The position numbers were made by a program, and so were the translations under genes. From an uncultured Lachnospiraceae bacterium (lineage in GTDB: Bacteria; Bacillota; Clostridia; Lachnospirales; Lachnospiraceae), in contig CAKRFY010000012.1 in NCBI GenBank assembly GCA_934320895.1, forward strand, positions 10,004 to 74,003: DNA of 64,000 bases, in the 5' to 3' direction. The notes beneath the pieces are model-generated. The model searched no databases, was not told the origin of the DNA, and saw nothing but the letters and a program-made list of their open reading frames with translations. This document shows, one piece after another, positions 35,661-44,658 of the stretch. The first letter of the stretch is position 1. The number at the start of each line of letters is the position of its first letter.

Positions 35661-37244
35661 ATGAATAAAATTGAAAATGTGGCGAAACGCCTTAATCTTA
35701 TTATGAAACAACGTGGTTTAAAACAGGTTGATGTTCTCAACCTTGCCAAACCATTTTGCGAAAAATATAATGTTAAACTGGCGAAAAATTATTTAAGCCA
35801 GTATTGTAGTGGAAAAAATGAACCTGGTAAAGATATATTAAATGTATTAAGTCTCGCACTTAATGTAAACCCTGCATGGCTTCAGGGTTTTGATGTCCCA
35901 CAGGACATTACCGGACAGGTCTCTTTAAATACACTTGATAAAATCCAAACAGATGTAAATACTTTGTCTGACCATAATAAAAATATAAATATTAAGACTA
36001 AAACAGAAATACAGAAAGGATATACAAAAATGAAAACATTAAAAAAATCTTCAAAACTTGATAATGTGCTTTATGATGTAAGAGGCCCTGTTCTCGATGA
36101 AGCAAACCGTATGGAAGCCGAGGGTTCAAAAATCCTCAAACTTAATATCGGCAATCCTGCTCCTTTTGGATTTGAGGCTCCTGAAGAAGTTCTTATCGAT
36201 ATGCGCCACGAACTTGAGCACTCACAGGGATATTCTGATTCTAAAGGTATATATACAGCGCGAAAAGCTATCATGCAATATGCACAGCTCAAAAATCTTC
36301 CTAATGTAACAATAAATGATATCTATACCGGAAATGGTGTTAGCGAACTTATAAATCTCTGTATGCAGGCACTCCTTGATAATGGTGATGAAATCCTTAT
36401 TCCTTCGCCTGATTATCCACTTTGGACTGCTACTGCTACACTTGCTGGTGGAAAAGCTGTTCACTATATCTGCGATGAACAATCTGAGTGGTATCCTGAT
36501 ATTGAAGATATGCGTAAGAAAATTACAGATAAAACAAAAGCTATCGTTATCATAAATCCAAATAATCCAACTGGTGCCTTATATCCAAAAGAAGTCCTTG
36601 AACAGATTGTCGAACTTGCCAGGGAACATCAGCTTATGATCTTCTCTGACGAGATATACGACAGACTTGTCATGGATGGTCAGAAACATATTTCTATCGC
36701 TTCACTGGCCCCAGATCTTTTCTGTATTACATTCAGTGGTCTTTCTAAGTCACATATGATTGCAGGTTTTAGAATCGGATGGATGATATTAAGTGGAAGA
36801 AAAGATATTGCAAAAGACTATATTGAAGGCTTAAATATGCTTTCTAATATGAGACTTTGTTCTAATGTTCCGGCACAGTCTATTGTTCAGACTGCTCTTG
36901 GAGGTTACCAGAGTGTTGAAACTTATATTCAGCCAGGTGGAAGAATCTTTGAGCAAAGAGAATTTATTTACAAGTCATTAAATGATATACCAGGTGTATC
37001 TGCTGTAAAACCTAAAGCCGCATTTTATATTTTTCCTAAACTTGATATGAAAAAGTTCAATATATTAAATGACGAAAAATTTGCAATAGATTTTCTTCGT
37101 GAAAAGAAAGTATTAATTGTACCGGGAAGTGGTTTTAACTGGGATAGTCCTGATCATTTCCGTATTGTATATCTTCCACAGCTTTCAGTGCTTGAAAAAT
37201 CTATGGACGGATTAAAAGACTTCCTTGCACATTATCATCAATAA
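35661..37244 (+). CDS. XRE-type HTH domain fused to a class I aminotransferase
   Basis: A 527-residue fusion. Residues 1-80 form a phage-repressor-like HTH domain (GLKQVDVLNLAKPF, NYLSQYCSGKNEPGKDIL), then a linker of about 40 residues. From residue 124 it is an AlaA/AspC-type aminotransferase with NPNNPTG, SDEIYDRL and the PLP lysine in FSGLSKSHMIAGFRIGW. The start at 35661 follows GGAG. A second in-frame ATG at 36030 (residue 124) is preceded by AGAAAGGA nine bases upstream, so the enzyme could also be made alone. The domain order recalls MocR regulators but with an XRE-like instead of a GntR-like HTH. Confidence 0.88.
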   Translation: MNKIENVAKRLNLIMKQRGLKQVDVLNLAKPFCEKYNVKLAKNYLSQYCSGKNEPGKDILNVLSLALNVNPAWLQGFDVPQDITGQVSLNTLDKIQTDVNTLSDHNKNINIKTKTEIQKGYTKMKTLKKSSKLDNVLYDVRGPVLDEANRMEAEGSKILKLNIGNPAPFGFEAPEEVLIDMRHELEHSQGYSDSKGIYTARKAIMQYAQLKNLPNVTINDIYTGNGVSELINLCMQALLDNGDEILIPSPDYPLWTATATLAGGKAVHYICDEQSEWYPDIEDMRKKITDKTKAIVIINPNNPTGALYPKEVLEQIVELAREHQLMIFSDEIYDRLVMDGQKHISIASLAPDLFCITFSGLSKSHMIAGFRIGWMILSGRKDIAKDYIEGLNMLSNMRLCSNVPAQSIVQTALGGYQSVETYIQPGGRIFEQREFIYKSLNDIPGVSAVKPKAAFYIFPKLDMKKFNILNDEKFAIDFLREKKVLIVPGSGFNWDSPDHFRIVYLPQLSVLEKSMDGLKDFLAHYHQ

Positions 37245-37274
37245 TGTGAATCTATACAGGAAAATTCAAATAGC

Positions 37275-37307
37275 AAAAGCCGATGAACTTTTGGTTCACC
37301 GGCTTTT
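37275..37307. terminator. Bidirectional terminator
   Basis: AAAAGCCG and CGGCTTTT, with TGAAC/GTTCA inside, form a strong hairpin between the convergent aminotransferase and chemotaxis genes, with T-runs usable on both strands. Confidence 0.85.
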
Positions 37308-37370
37308 ATCATATCATAAATTATCAAACACGAAGTGTGACAGATGCAAAGCATCTGGATTTTGGAATTA

Positions 37371-39113
37371 TTATATCTTAAATTTTTTAACATTCTCATT
37401 TAATTGTATTGCTATCTCGTCAAGCATATTGGCATTTTGTGAAACATCATCCATAATAGAACCAACTTCACTCGCTGAAGCTGATGTTTCCTCGGCACTT
37501 GCAGCATTCTGCTCAGCTATGGCAGAAAGACTCTGAACAACATCTACGACATTTGACCTCGCATCATCAAGTTTTTTAGTTTTATCTGTAATCTTTTCAA
37601 CGCTGTCCATAGATTTTGCAATTCCTTTTTCAACACTCCTAAATGCCTTTTCTGTCTGTGTAACATTTTCACTCTGCTGATTCATTACTTCTTTGACTTC
37701 TTCCATCGTCTGCACACTTTCCTGCGCATCATTTACAAGTGCATTGATAATTTCTGTAATCTGTGTAGTTGCATCAGCCGACTGTTCAGCAAGTTTCTGT
37801 ATCTGATTTGCAACAACCGCAAATCCTCGTCCCTGCTCTCCAGCTCTTGCTGCCTCTATACTTGCATTAAGTGATAAAAGTGTCGTCTCCTCAGCAATTT
37901 CAGAAATCATATCCGTTGCAACCTTAATTTTTGCAGCAGATTCATTTGTCTTTTTGGTCTGTTCCCCTATTATATGAATAGCTTCCATAGTCCTTACATT
38001 AATTTCTTCAAGCTTTGCAAGGATACTAATGGCATTCTCACCAGCTTTACGCATGTCCGCAGCATTTTCACCAAGCATTTCAGCCTCTGATGAAGCTTCC
38101 TGTATCATATTCCCCATCAAAATAACATTCTCTGTCGCCGACTGTGTTTCCTGTGCTTGTGATGTAGCTCCATCTGCAATACCTGTAATTGCTGTTTCAA
38201 CCTGCCCGGCTGCTGTTGATGACTCATCTGCGCTCTTATTAAGAATCTCAGCGGCTTCCTGAAGCTTATTGATATGCGTTGAAATCTCAGACATCACATC
38301 TACAATAATGTTCCTAAACTCTGTGAATGACCTTATCATAACTCCTACTTCATCTTTTCTTTTCAGCATCTTCTCATCTGATGATGAGTCTTCGCTAAAA
38401 TCAAGTTCACCAAGTTTTTTAACTGTACCTGTAGCATGTATGATCGGAGCCACTATACGTCTTGTAACAAATATCGCAATAATAATACATATTATAAGAG
38501 CAAATATACTGCCAGCTATTGTGGTACTGATAATAGATGTTATAGATGACATAACTTCTTTCTTACCTACATTTACAACAAGAACAAAATTCTTACTTTT
38601 GCCCACATATATACCAGCATACTTCTGCTGACCATTAAATGTATACTCTACAACTTTTGGCTGTGGTCTTCCACTATTTTTTAAATTTGATACCACTTCC
38701 TTAACAACCTCATTTTCAACACTTTGTCCAATCTTATCAGATTCAGGGTGATAAAGCATTTTGCCATCTGCATCAACCAAATATGTATAACTGCCTTCTA
38801 TGCCTTTTATAGATACATCTCCTATAAGTCTTTCAAGAGTTTCTGCTGTCATAATTGAATTATATGACGATAAACGAATTTCATTGTCAATACTCTCACC
38901 CGAAATTTTCGCAATATCCAACATATAATTTGATGTAAGCTCTGAAATATTTGATGACGATTTAGGAATAACCGTACAAAGATTAAGTCCCACCGTTAGT
39001 AAGACAGCACAAAATACTAACATTAGTATCTTAGCTTTCAAAGAATGCCAGAAATTTATGTTCTGGCTTAGTTTTTCCTCTAATCCTTTTCTCTGATTGT
39101 TCTCTTTTCTCAT
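37371..39113 (-). CDS. Methyl-accepting chemotaxis protein with Cache-like sensor
   Basis: A 580-residue receptor. Membrane helix 1 is near residues 26-46. A periplasmic-side region with single Cache features ([20 protein letters not shown]) spans about 60-195. Membrane helix 2 and HAMP follow, then a long signalling coiled coil with the hairpin tip [19 protein letters not shown]. It would sense a small extracellular ligand, unknown, and control CheA. It is followed on the same strand side by a second receptor-like gene upstream at 39175. Confidence 0.92.
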   Translation of the reverse strand: MRKENNQRKGLEEKLSQNINFWHSLKAKILMLVFCAVLLTVGLNLCTVIPKSSSNISELTSNYMLDIAKISGESIDNEIRLSSYNSIMTAETLERLIGDVSIKGIEGSYTYLVDADGKMLYHPESDKIGQSVENEVVKEVVSNLKNSGRPQPKVVEYTFNGQQKYAGIYVGKSKNFVLVVNVGKKEVMSSITSIISTTIAGSIFALIICIIIAIFVTRRIVAPIIHATGTVKKLGELDFSEDSSSDEKMLKRKDEVGVMIRSFTEFRNIIVDVMSEISTHINKLQEAAEILNKSADESSTAAGQVETAITGIADGATSQAQETQSATENVILMGNMIQEASSEAEMLGENAADMRKAGENAISILAKLEEINVRTMEAIHIIGEQTKKTNESAAKIKVATDMISEIAEETTLLSLNASIEAARAGEQGRGFAVVANQIQKLAEQSADATTQITEIINALVNDAQESVQTMEEVKEVMNQQSENVTQTEKAFRSVEKGIAKSMDSVEKITDKTKKLDDARSNVVDVVQSLSAIAEQNAASAEETSASASEVGSIMDDVSQNANMLDEIAIQLNENVKKFKI

Positions 39114-39174
39114 ACTATATCCTCCATTTATTTAGTATTTATATTTTTATAATTGTTTATAAACGCAAAGCTGA

Positions 39175-41076
39175 TTATATACTTCTAACATTTTCAGCTA
39201 TATCAGAAGACATTTTTTGTATACTCTGGCTCTGGGCCGATATCTCTTCTGTCGTTGCTGCTATTGTAGAAACCTTCTCATTAATATTTTCCATTTCATC
39301 TACAAGTTTTTTAATTACATCTATGCAAAGCTGTAGTTTTGGAAGCGTTTCATCTGCATGTACATTATTCTTTATTATCAGTTTTTTCGTTTCGTCAGCA
39401 AGGCTTCCTATCTGCCCTGCCACAACAGCAAAACCTCTGCCTGACTCCCCAGCTCTTGCAGCCTCAATACTTGCATTAAGTGATAACATATTTGTCTGCC
39501 CTGCTATTCCAGTAATATCTTCCGATGTAGCCTTATACACATCTATAAACTCTAATATAACCTTAAGCGAATCATTTAACTGTACACATCTTTCTGATAT
39601 CTCAGATAAACTTTTTGACATATCGTTAGTCTCCAATGCAGATGTCTCGTTAGCATGTGAAAGTTGTGAAATGCCAATACTGAGGCTGTCAAACTGTCTT
39701 ACTATCTCCGCAATCATATCATCCTTATGCTGCTGCTTTTCCTGTTCTTCTTCACGTAATCTACCTATCTCATCTCTTTCATTCTCAACAATACTCTTTA
39801 TATAATGAATGCAGTTTTCTTTGCGATTTATTCCATTGTAAATTGCCTTTGCCATATCTTTACAACTATCAAATCCACAGCATCCACAATCAATGTTCTG
39901 TTCTTCCAGTGTATTTTTATTCATGTTCCTGAAGATTTCACTCTGTTGTGCTGCTGATGGTATCTTCATCTCAATTTTTTTATTTGTATATTTTCTTATA
40001 AAATCATTTAAGTCAAGATTTGCAAATTGTTTACACAATGCCCTATATCTCTCTTCCGGACCAGCATTTTTAGTCCACGAAGAAATCTTTCCAATTTTAA
40101 ATCTCGATTTTTTTACCTCCTGTTTTGCTTTTCTTCTCTGATTTGATATTTCATCATATACCCTTTGTTCATCAATACCTGACTGCGTTCCTGTTCCAAA
40201 AAGACATCCGCTTCCACAATTAAGGATATCAATCATCACAGGTCCATTTGAGTTAGGCTTATAACTATCTATAAATCTATATGCTTCATGCTCACCTTCA
40301 ACTTGTCTTACAGCTGTGTCATCACCTAAAAACCATTTTACATTTTCCTTCAACCCACCCGGCATAGGATAAAGGCTTCCAAGACCATATTCAAGTTCAT
40401 CATTGTATTCATCTGCTGTTTTATACGCATCTCCAATATGCTCCATAAAATTCTTAAATGTAACATTGTATGATATAAGATGTTCACAGTTAGAATCATT
40501 TATCTCTGTTTTTTTTGCAATGCATGGTGATAAAAACGCAAGTTTATCATGATTTCCCTCGTATTTGCGCAAATATTTTGCCATACAGAGTACCGGACTA
40601 TATACAGGAATCAGAGTATCAATAAGATCCGTCTTATACCTCTCAATATAACTTACAACAGCAGGGCATGGGCTTGATATCATTCCTCTCTTTCCTGTTT
40701 TCTCAAAATACTTCAAATATCCCCATGTGCAAATATCGGCACCGTAACTCACACTGTAAATATGTGCTGCACCAAGTTTCTTAATATATCCAAGAATTTT
40801 TTTATATTCATTGGGATAATTTGCAATAAATGCTGGTGCTATAACAACTGTTATTCTTGTTCCTCTACTAAGTTCCTCAAAAAACTCTTCTGTATCATCT
40901 GTAAAAACTCTCGCCTTATGACTGCATACATCTATACATTCTCCACAATCTATACATGCATCAGATGCCACATCAACTTTTCCAGCCTCAACAGCATGAT
41001 TTGATGGAAAAACCGGGCAATTTCTTATACATTTATTACAACCTGTGCATAAGTCATTTGTATTTATAAAACTCAT
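39175..41076 (-). CDS. [FeFe]-hydrogenase-like sensor fused to a chemotaxis signalling domain
   Basis: A 633-residue soluble protein. Residues 8-60 hold two 4Fe-4S ferredoxin motifs ([12 protein letters not shown] and [11 protein letters not shown]). A hydrogenase large-subunit C-terminal domain follows, with H-cluster-like loops [15 protein letters not shown] and [11 protein letters not shown]. Next is an Fe-S motif, [19 protein letters not shown] with a later Cys, and finally an MCP signalling region with [19 protein letters not shown]. No membrane helix is seen, so it should be cytoplasmic and couple redox or hydrogen status to chemotaxis or another output (inference). The start at 41076 (MSFINTND) follows GGTGG. 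Catalysis is unlikely to be its main role. Confidence 0.85.
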   Translation of the reverse strand: MSFINTNDLCTGCNKCIRNCPVFPSNHAVEAGKVDVASDACIDCGECIDVCSHKARVFTDDTEEFFEELSRGTRITVVIAPAFIANYPNEYKKILGYIKKLGAAHIYSVSYGADICTWGYLKYFEKTGKRGMISSPCPAVVSYIERYKTDLIDTLIPVYSPVLCMAKYLRKYEGNHDKLAFLSPCIAKKTEINDSNCEHLISYNVTFKNFMEHIGDAYKTADEYNDELEYGLGSLYPMPGGLKENVKWFLGDDTAVRQVEGEHEAYRFIDSYKPNSNGPVMIDILNCGSGCLFGTGTQSGIDEQRVYDEISNQRRKAKQEVKKSRFKIGKISSWTKNAGPEERYRALCKQFANLDLNDFIRKYTNKKIEMKIPSAAQQSEIFRNMNKNTLEEQNIDCGCCGFDSCKDMAKAIYNGINRKENCIHYIKSIVENERDEIGRLREEEQEKQQHKDDMIAEIVRQFDSLSIGISQLSHANETSALETNDMSKSLSEISERCVQLNDSLKVILEFIDVYKATSEDITGIAGQTNMLSLNASIEAARAGESGRGFAVVAGQIGSLADETKKLIIKNNVHADETLPKLQLCIDVIKKLVDEMENINEKVSTIAATTEEISAQSQSIQKMSSDIAENVRSI

Positions 41077-41317
41077 ATTTATCTTCCACCTTTCTTTCTC
41101 GAAATATATCCTTAACAAAACTTTTTATTCCTGTATAATGTTCCCCTAACATTTCACCATATGCTCTGGATAAATTCTATTTTTTAATTCAATATCTGTC
41201 CTATTACGGCAAAATCGCCTGCAATTTACTTACAAACGATTTTCATTTATTCCTGTCTATATTTTATCGTATTTGTATATTTTTGGCAATATAGTGCAAA
41301 AATTTTACTGCATTTAA

Positions 41318-41348
41318 CAAAAAATGAGGCATACCTAAACATGTCTCA
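41318..41348 (-). terminator. Terminator of the thi operon
   Basis: On the minus strand TGAGACAT and ATGCCTCA form a stem overlapping the thiE stop codon, followed by TTTTTTG. Confidence 0.78.
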
Positions 41349-41957
41349 CTTCATAAATTCGGACATCATACAAACACCTCTGGCACCCGCATCTATACAT
41401 TCATCCATATTATTTTCTGATATACCACCTATAGCATAAACATCTATATCAACATTTTCACATACGTCTTTAAGAAATCCTATTCCTCTTGGTGCAAGTC
41501 CCTTCTTACAATCCGTCACAAACACATGCCCTGCTGTTATATATGAAGCTCCTAGTTTTTTGGCTTTCTTTGCCTGCTCCACCGAATGTGTTGAAACACC
41601 TATAACCTCAAAACAATCTTTCTCCTTATCCGTCATCTGTTCCAAAACATTCAAAGGCAGATGTATCTTTTTTACTCCAAGTTTAATTGCTTCATTGTAA
41701 AAATAATGAAGCACACATGAAACCCCAGCCTTCTCACATATCTCAAGCACTTTCACAGCCAGCTCCCTATATCTTTCAGGAGTCAGATCCTTTTCACGAA
41801 GCACGATAAAGGCAGGTTCCTTTTTTACAACCTCTCTTATCTTTTCCAAAAACGGAGAAAAAGAGGAAAAATTTTCCTCTTTCTCTTTGCTTAATTCCTC
41901 TGTATATGCTTTTACAAGCTTCCTGTTTGTTATACAAACTATATCTCTATCTTTCAT
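41346..41957 (-). CDS. thiE: Thiamine phosphate synthase-like protein (ThiE/TenI family)
   Basis: A 203-residue TIM-barrel protein that would join the thiazole and pyrimidine phosphates to thiamine monophosphate. Visible motifs are the pyrophosphate-side LREKDL, a GVSTHS block, YITAGHVFVTDCKKG and the C-terminal YAIGGISENNMDECIDAGA. The family also includes TenI aromatase-like proteins, and this copy is divergent, but its place at the end of the thiSG-thiH operon favours ThiE. Confidence 0.8.
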   Translation of the reverse strand: MKDRDIVCITNRKLVKAYTEELSKEKEENFSSFSPFLEKIREVVKKEPAFIVLREKDLTPERYRELAVKVLEICEKAGVSCVLHYFYNEAIKLGVKKIHLPLNVLEQMTDKEKDCFEVIGVSTHSVEQAKKAKKLGASYITAGHVFVTDCKKGLAPRGIGFLKDVCENVDIDVYAIGGISENNMDECIDAGARGVCMMSEFMK

Positions 41958-42023
41958 TCTTACCTCTTAAATCAATACAACATAAACATATTTGTCAAAC
42001 TCAAAATATCTGATTTATTTTAT

Positions 42024-43280
42024 TTATCCAACATACACATAATCATTAAGTACAGGCTGCAATCCTTCTTCTTCCATATCGCCATACATCTGATCAAAAC
42101 TTCTTGCATCAGAAATTTCAAACTGCTCATCACCTGCATCGGCATCATCTTTGCCCGCATATTTACTTTCATGATCACCAATACCTGTTGAAACCCCGGC
42201 AGAAACCTTCGTAGCGGCAATCTTTACTATTCCATCTCTAAAATGTTTCTGTTCTCTTGATGAAACTGTTATTCCTATATATGGCAGGAAAATCCTATAT
42301 GCACAAAGCACCTGGCAGAGTTCTTTTTCATGAACATCAAGCGGGTTTATCTTATCATTATTGATGATAGGACGAAGTCTTGGACACGAAAGCGAATACT
42401 CAACATGAGGATACTTTCTCTGTAGATAATAAATATGAAGCGCACTCGCAAGAGCATCTTTTCTAAAGTCAGAAAGCCCTAATAATGCTGAAAAACCAAC
42501 ACCTCTCATACCGCCCATGATTGCACGTTCCTGAGCTTCAAACCTATAAGGAAATACTCTCTTATGTCCCATAAGATGAAGTGTCTCGTACTTATCAGAA
42601 TTATATGTCTCCTGAAAAACAGTAATATAATCTGCACCACACTCGTGAAGATACCTATATTCATCACTGTTAACCGGATAAATCTCAAGACCGACATTTC
42701 TGAAATACTTTGTAGCAAGTTTGCAAGCTTCACCAATATATTTAACATCGCTTGCACTTCTGCTTTCACCTGTAAGCATAAGAATCTCCTCAATACCCGA
42801 ATCGGCAATGACCTTCATCTCATGCTCAATCTCATCAGCATTAAGTTTCTTTCTATTAATATCATTGTAACAGTTAAAACCACAGTAAACACAATAATTC
42901 TCGCAATAATTGGCAATGTAAAGCGGCGTAAACAGATAGACCGTATTTCCAAAATGTTTACTCGTCTCAATCTTCGCTTTCTGTGCCATTTCCTCAAGAA
43001 ATGGTGCAGCAGCTGGTGACAAAAGAGCTTTAAAATCCTCTACACTACAAGTTTCACTATTCAATGCTCTGCGTACATCAACAGCGGTATATGAATCATA
43101 ATCATATGAATTCATCTGTGAAAGCACCTTATCCATAATATCAGACTTAATCTGTTCCATTCCTTCCATATATGCCATATGGTCAGTACGACATGATGGA
43201 TCAGTCTCTAACTTATGCTTATGCTCCAAAGCCTTCTCAGACAATTTATCAGAATCCACAAAAAATTGATTTTCAGCCAT
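42024..43280 (-). CDS. thiH: 2-iminoacetate synthase ThiH
   Basis: A 418-residue radical SAM enzyme that cleaves tyrosine to dehydroglycine for thiazole formation. The cluster motif CENYCVYCGFNC (CxxxCxxC) is intact, followed by LMLTGESRSASDVKY and GLEIYPVNSDEY. Length is normal. It lies between thiSG and thiE on the same strand, so the operon uses the anaerobic tyrosine route rather than glycine oxidase ThiO, consistent with an anaerobe. Confidence 0.95.
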   Translation of the reverse strand: MAENQFFVDSDKLSEKALEHKHKLETDPSCRTDHMAYMEGMEQIKSDIMDKVLSQMNSYDYDSYTAVDVRRALNSETCSVEDFKALLSPAAAPFLEEMAQKAKIETSKHFGNTVYLFTPLYIANYCENYCVYCGFNCYNDINRKKLNADEIEHEMKVIADSGIEEILMLTGESRSASDVKYIGEACKLATKYFRNVGLEIYPVNSDEYRYLHECGADYITVFQETYNSDKYETLHLMGHKRVFPYRFEAQERAIMGGMRGVGFSALLGLSDFRKDALASALHIYYLQRKYPHVEYSLSCPRLRPIINNDKINPLDVHEKELCQVLCAYRIFLPYIGITVSSREQKHFRDGIVKIAATKVSAGVSTGIGDHESKYAGKDDADAGDEQFEISDARSFDQMYGDMEEEGLQPVLNDYVYVG

Positions 43281-43393
43281 TTTTTAACCTCTTTTCCTAT
43301 ATGTAAAATTCAACCTAAAATCAGTTCAAATAAAACACTCTATTACTCATGTTCAACCTATACCTATACTCAACTTCAATAGGCGAAACCAAA

Positions 43394-44362
43394 TCAGTCC
43401 CTCAAAAATCCAGTAAGCGGATCAGAAGCCTGTGCACCTCTTTCCAGCACTCTTCCAAGCCCTGCAAGATAGGCACTTCTACCAGCCTCAATAGCAGACT
43501 TAAATGCACCAGCCATCGCCGGAATGTCACCCGCTGTTGCAATAGCCGTATTTGCCATGATCGCTGCTGCCCCCATCTCCATAGCTTCACAAGCCTGTGA
43601 TGGTTTTCCGATACCAGCATCAACGATAACAGGAAGGTCTGATTCATCAATTATTATCTGAATAAATTCCTTTGTTGCAAGACCTTTGTTTGAACCTATC
43701 GGTGAAGCAAGCGGCATGATTGCTGCTGCCCCTGCATTTGCAAGATCTCTAGCTGTATAAAGATCAGGGTACATATAAGGAAGCACTGTAAATCCCTCTT
43801 TTGCAAGAATTTCAGTAGCCTTTACAGTCTCGGCATTGTCAGGGAGAAGATATTTGCTGTCCTTCATTATCTCAATCTTTACAAAGTCACCGCAACCAAG
43901 TTCTCTTGACATTCTTGCAATTCTCACTGCTTCTTTTGCGTCCCTTGCTCCCGATGTATTTGGAAGAAGCGTAACCCCCTCAGGAATGTAGTCGAGAATG
44001 TTTTCACTCTTTTTTGTGTTTGTTCTGCGCACTGCGAGCGTGATTATCTGTGCACCCGCATTCTCAACAGCCGCCTTGATAAGCTCCATTGAATATTTTC
44101 CTGAACCTAATATAAATCTTGATGAAAATTCCTTTCCACCTAATGTAAATGTATCTTTTGACATACCACTGCCACCTCCGACAAAACTTACTATTTCAAC
44201 AATATCATTATCTTTTAAAACATAACTCGAATAATCGCTCTTATCCACAATCTTTTCATTGCACTCAACCGCAATGTGCGTAGCTATATAATCATTTTCA
44301 TCCAGGTATTTCTGAATTGTCATACCTGCTGCATTTTCGTCTTTTCCGTTAATATGTACCAT
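43394..44362 (-). CDS. ThiS-ThiG fusion: sulfur carrier protein and thiazole synthase
   Basis: A 322-residue fusion. Residues 1-64 are ThiS ([10 protein letters not shown] to [10 protein letters not shown]); residues 67-322 are ThiG, complete, with GDFVKIEI for the catalytic lysine. The two are joined in frame by Ser-Gly. Free ThiS must end in Gly-Gly to be activated, so either cleavage after GGG or separate translation is needed. The Gly codons read GGAGGT and lie nine bases before the ThiG ATG (44164), so they also form a perfect ribosome site. The start at 44362 follows GGGAG. ThiF is absent from the operon. Bifunctional proteins of this layout are known from related genomes (recollection). 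Confidence 0.9.
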   Translation of the reverse strand: MVHINGKDENAAGMTIQKYLDENDYIATHIAVECNEKIVDKSDYSSYVLKDNDIVEIVSFVGGGSGMSKDTFTLGGKEFSSRFILGSGKYSMELIKAAVENAGAQIITLAVRRTNTKKSENILDYIPEGVTLLPNTSGARDAKEAVRIARMSRELGCGDFVKIEIMKDSKYLLPDNAETVKATEILAKEGFTVLPYMYPDLYTARDLANAGAAAIMPLASPIGSNKGLATKEFIQIIIDESDLPVIVDAGIGKPSQACEAMEMGAAAIMANTAIATAGDIPAMAGAFKSAIEAGRSAYLAGLGRVLERGAQASDPLTGFLRD

Positions 44363-44482
44363 ACATCGCTCTCCCTTATCTTTAAATTTTCTGTACATGT
44401 TTATAGTGAAGATTCTTATTTTACAATAGCTTAAACTCAACATTACAAATCATAGATCATTAAAACAAATGTTTTAACAAAA

Positions 44483-44590
44483 TAAAAAAGGTCACACAAA
44501 GAATTACACCCGCGGTGGTGTACCCCTTCGTGTGACCAAAATGTTGCTGCTAGCACATACAGTACACTAGCAAATCGAAATCTCACTCTG
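44483..44590 (-). promoter_or_regulatory. Structured leader and attenuator-like terminator of the thi operon
   Basis: After a promoter at 44597-44626 the minus-strand transcript would form a hairpin TTGCTAG...CTAGCAGCAA (44573-44544), then a long compound hairpin (44537-44490: GGTCACAC with GTGTGACC, TACACC with GGTGTA) followed by TTTTTT. The operon begins 121 bases later. A terminator between promoter and genes implies attenuation. None of the TPP-riboswitch core sequences is seen. It may be the candidate 'thiS' RNA motif reported from comparative genomics; that match is from memory. Confidence 0.65.
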
Positions 44591-44596
44591 CCGTAT

Positions 44597-44626
44597 ATAT
44601 TAAACCATTTTTAATATTAATGTCAA
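44597..44626 (-). promoter_or_regulatory. Probable promoter of the thi operon leader
   Basis: On the minus strand TTGACA (44626-44621) and TAATAT (44602-44597) are separated by 18 bases. It lies between the upstream kinase stop and the leader hairpins. Confidence 0.6.
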
Positions 44627-44658
44627 TACCTGATTTTATGATCATGTCTATTTGTCAC

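Noticed and set aside
44483..44537. T-box-like ACCACCGCGG sequence in the thi leader
   Set aside because: The T-box antiterminator needs a UGGN loop before ACCGCG; here the bases belong to a TACACC/GGTGTA stem, and no specifier stem is seen.
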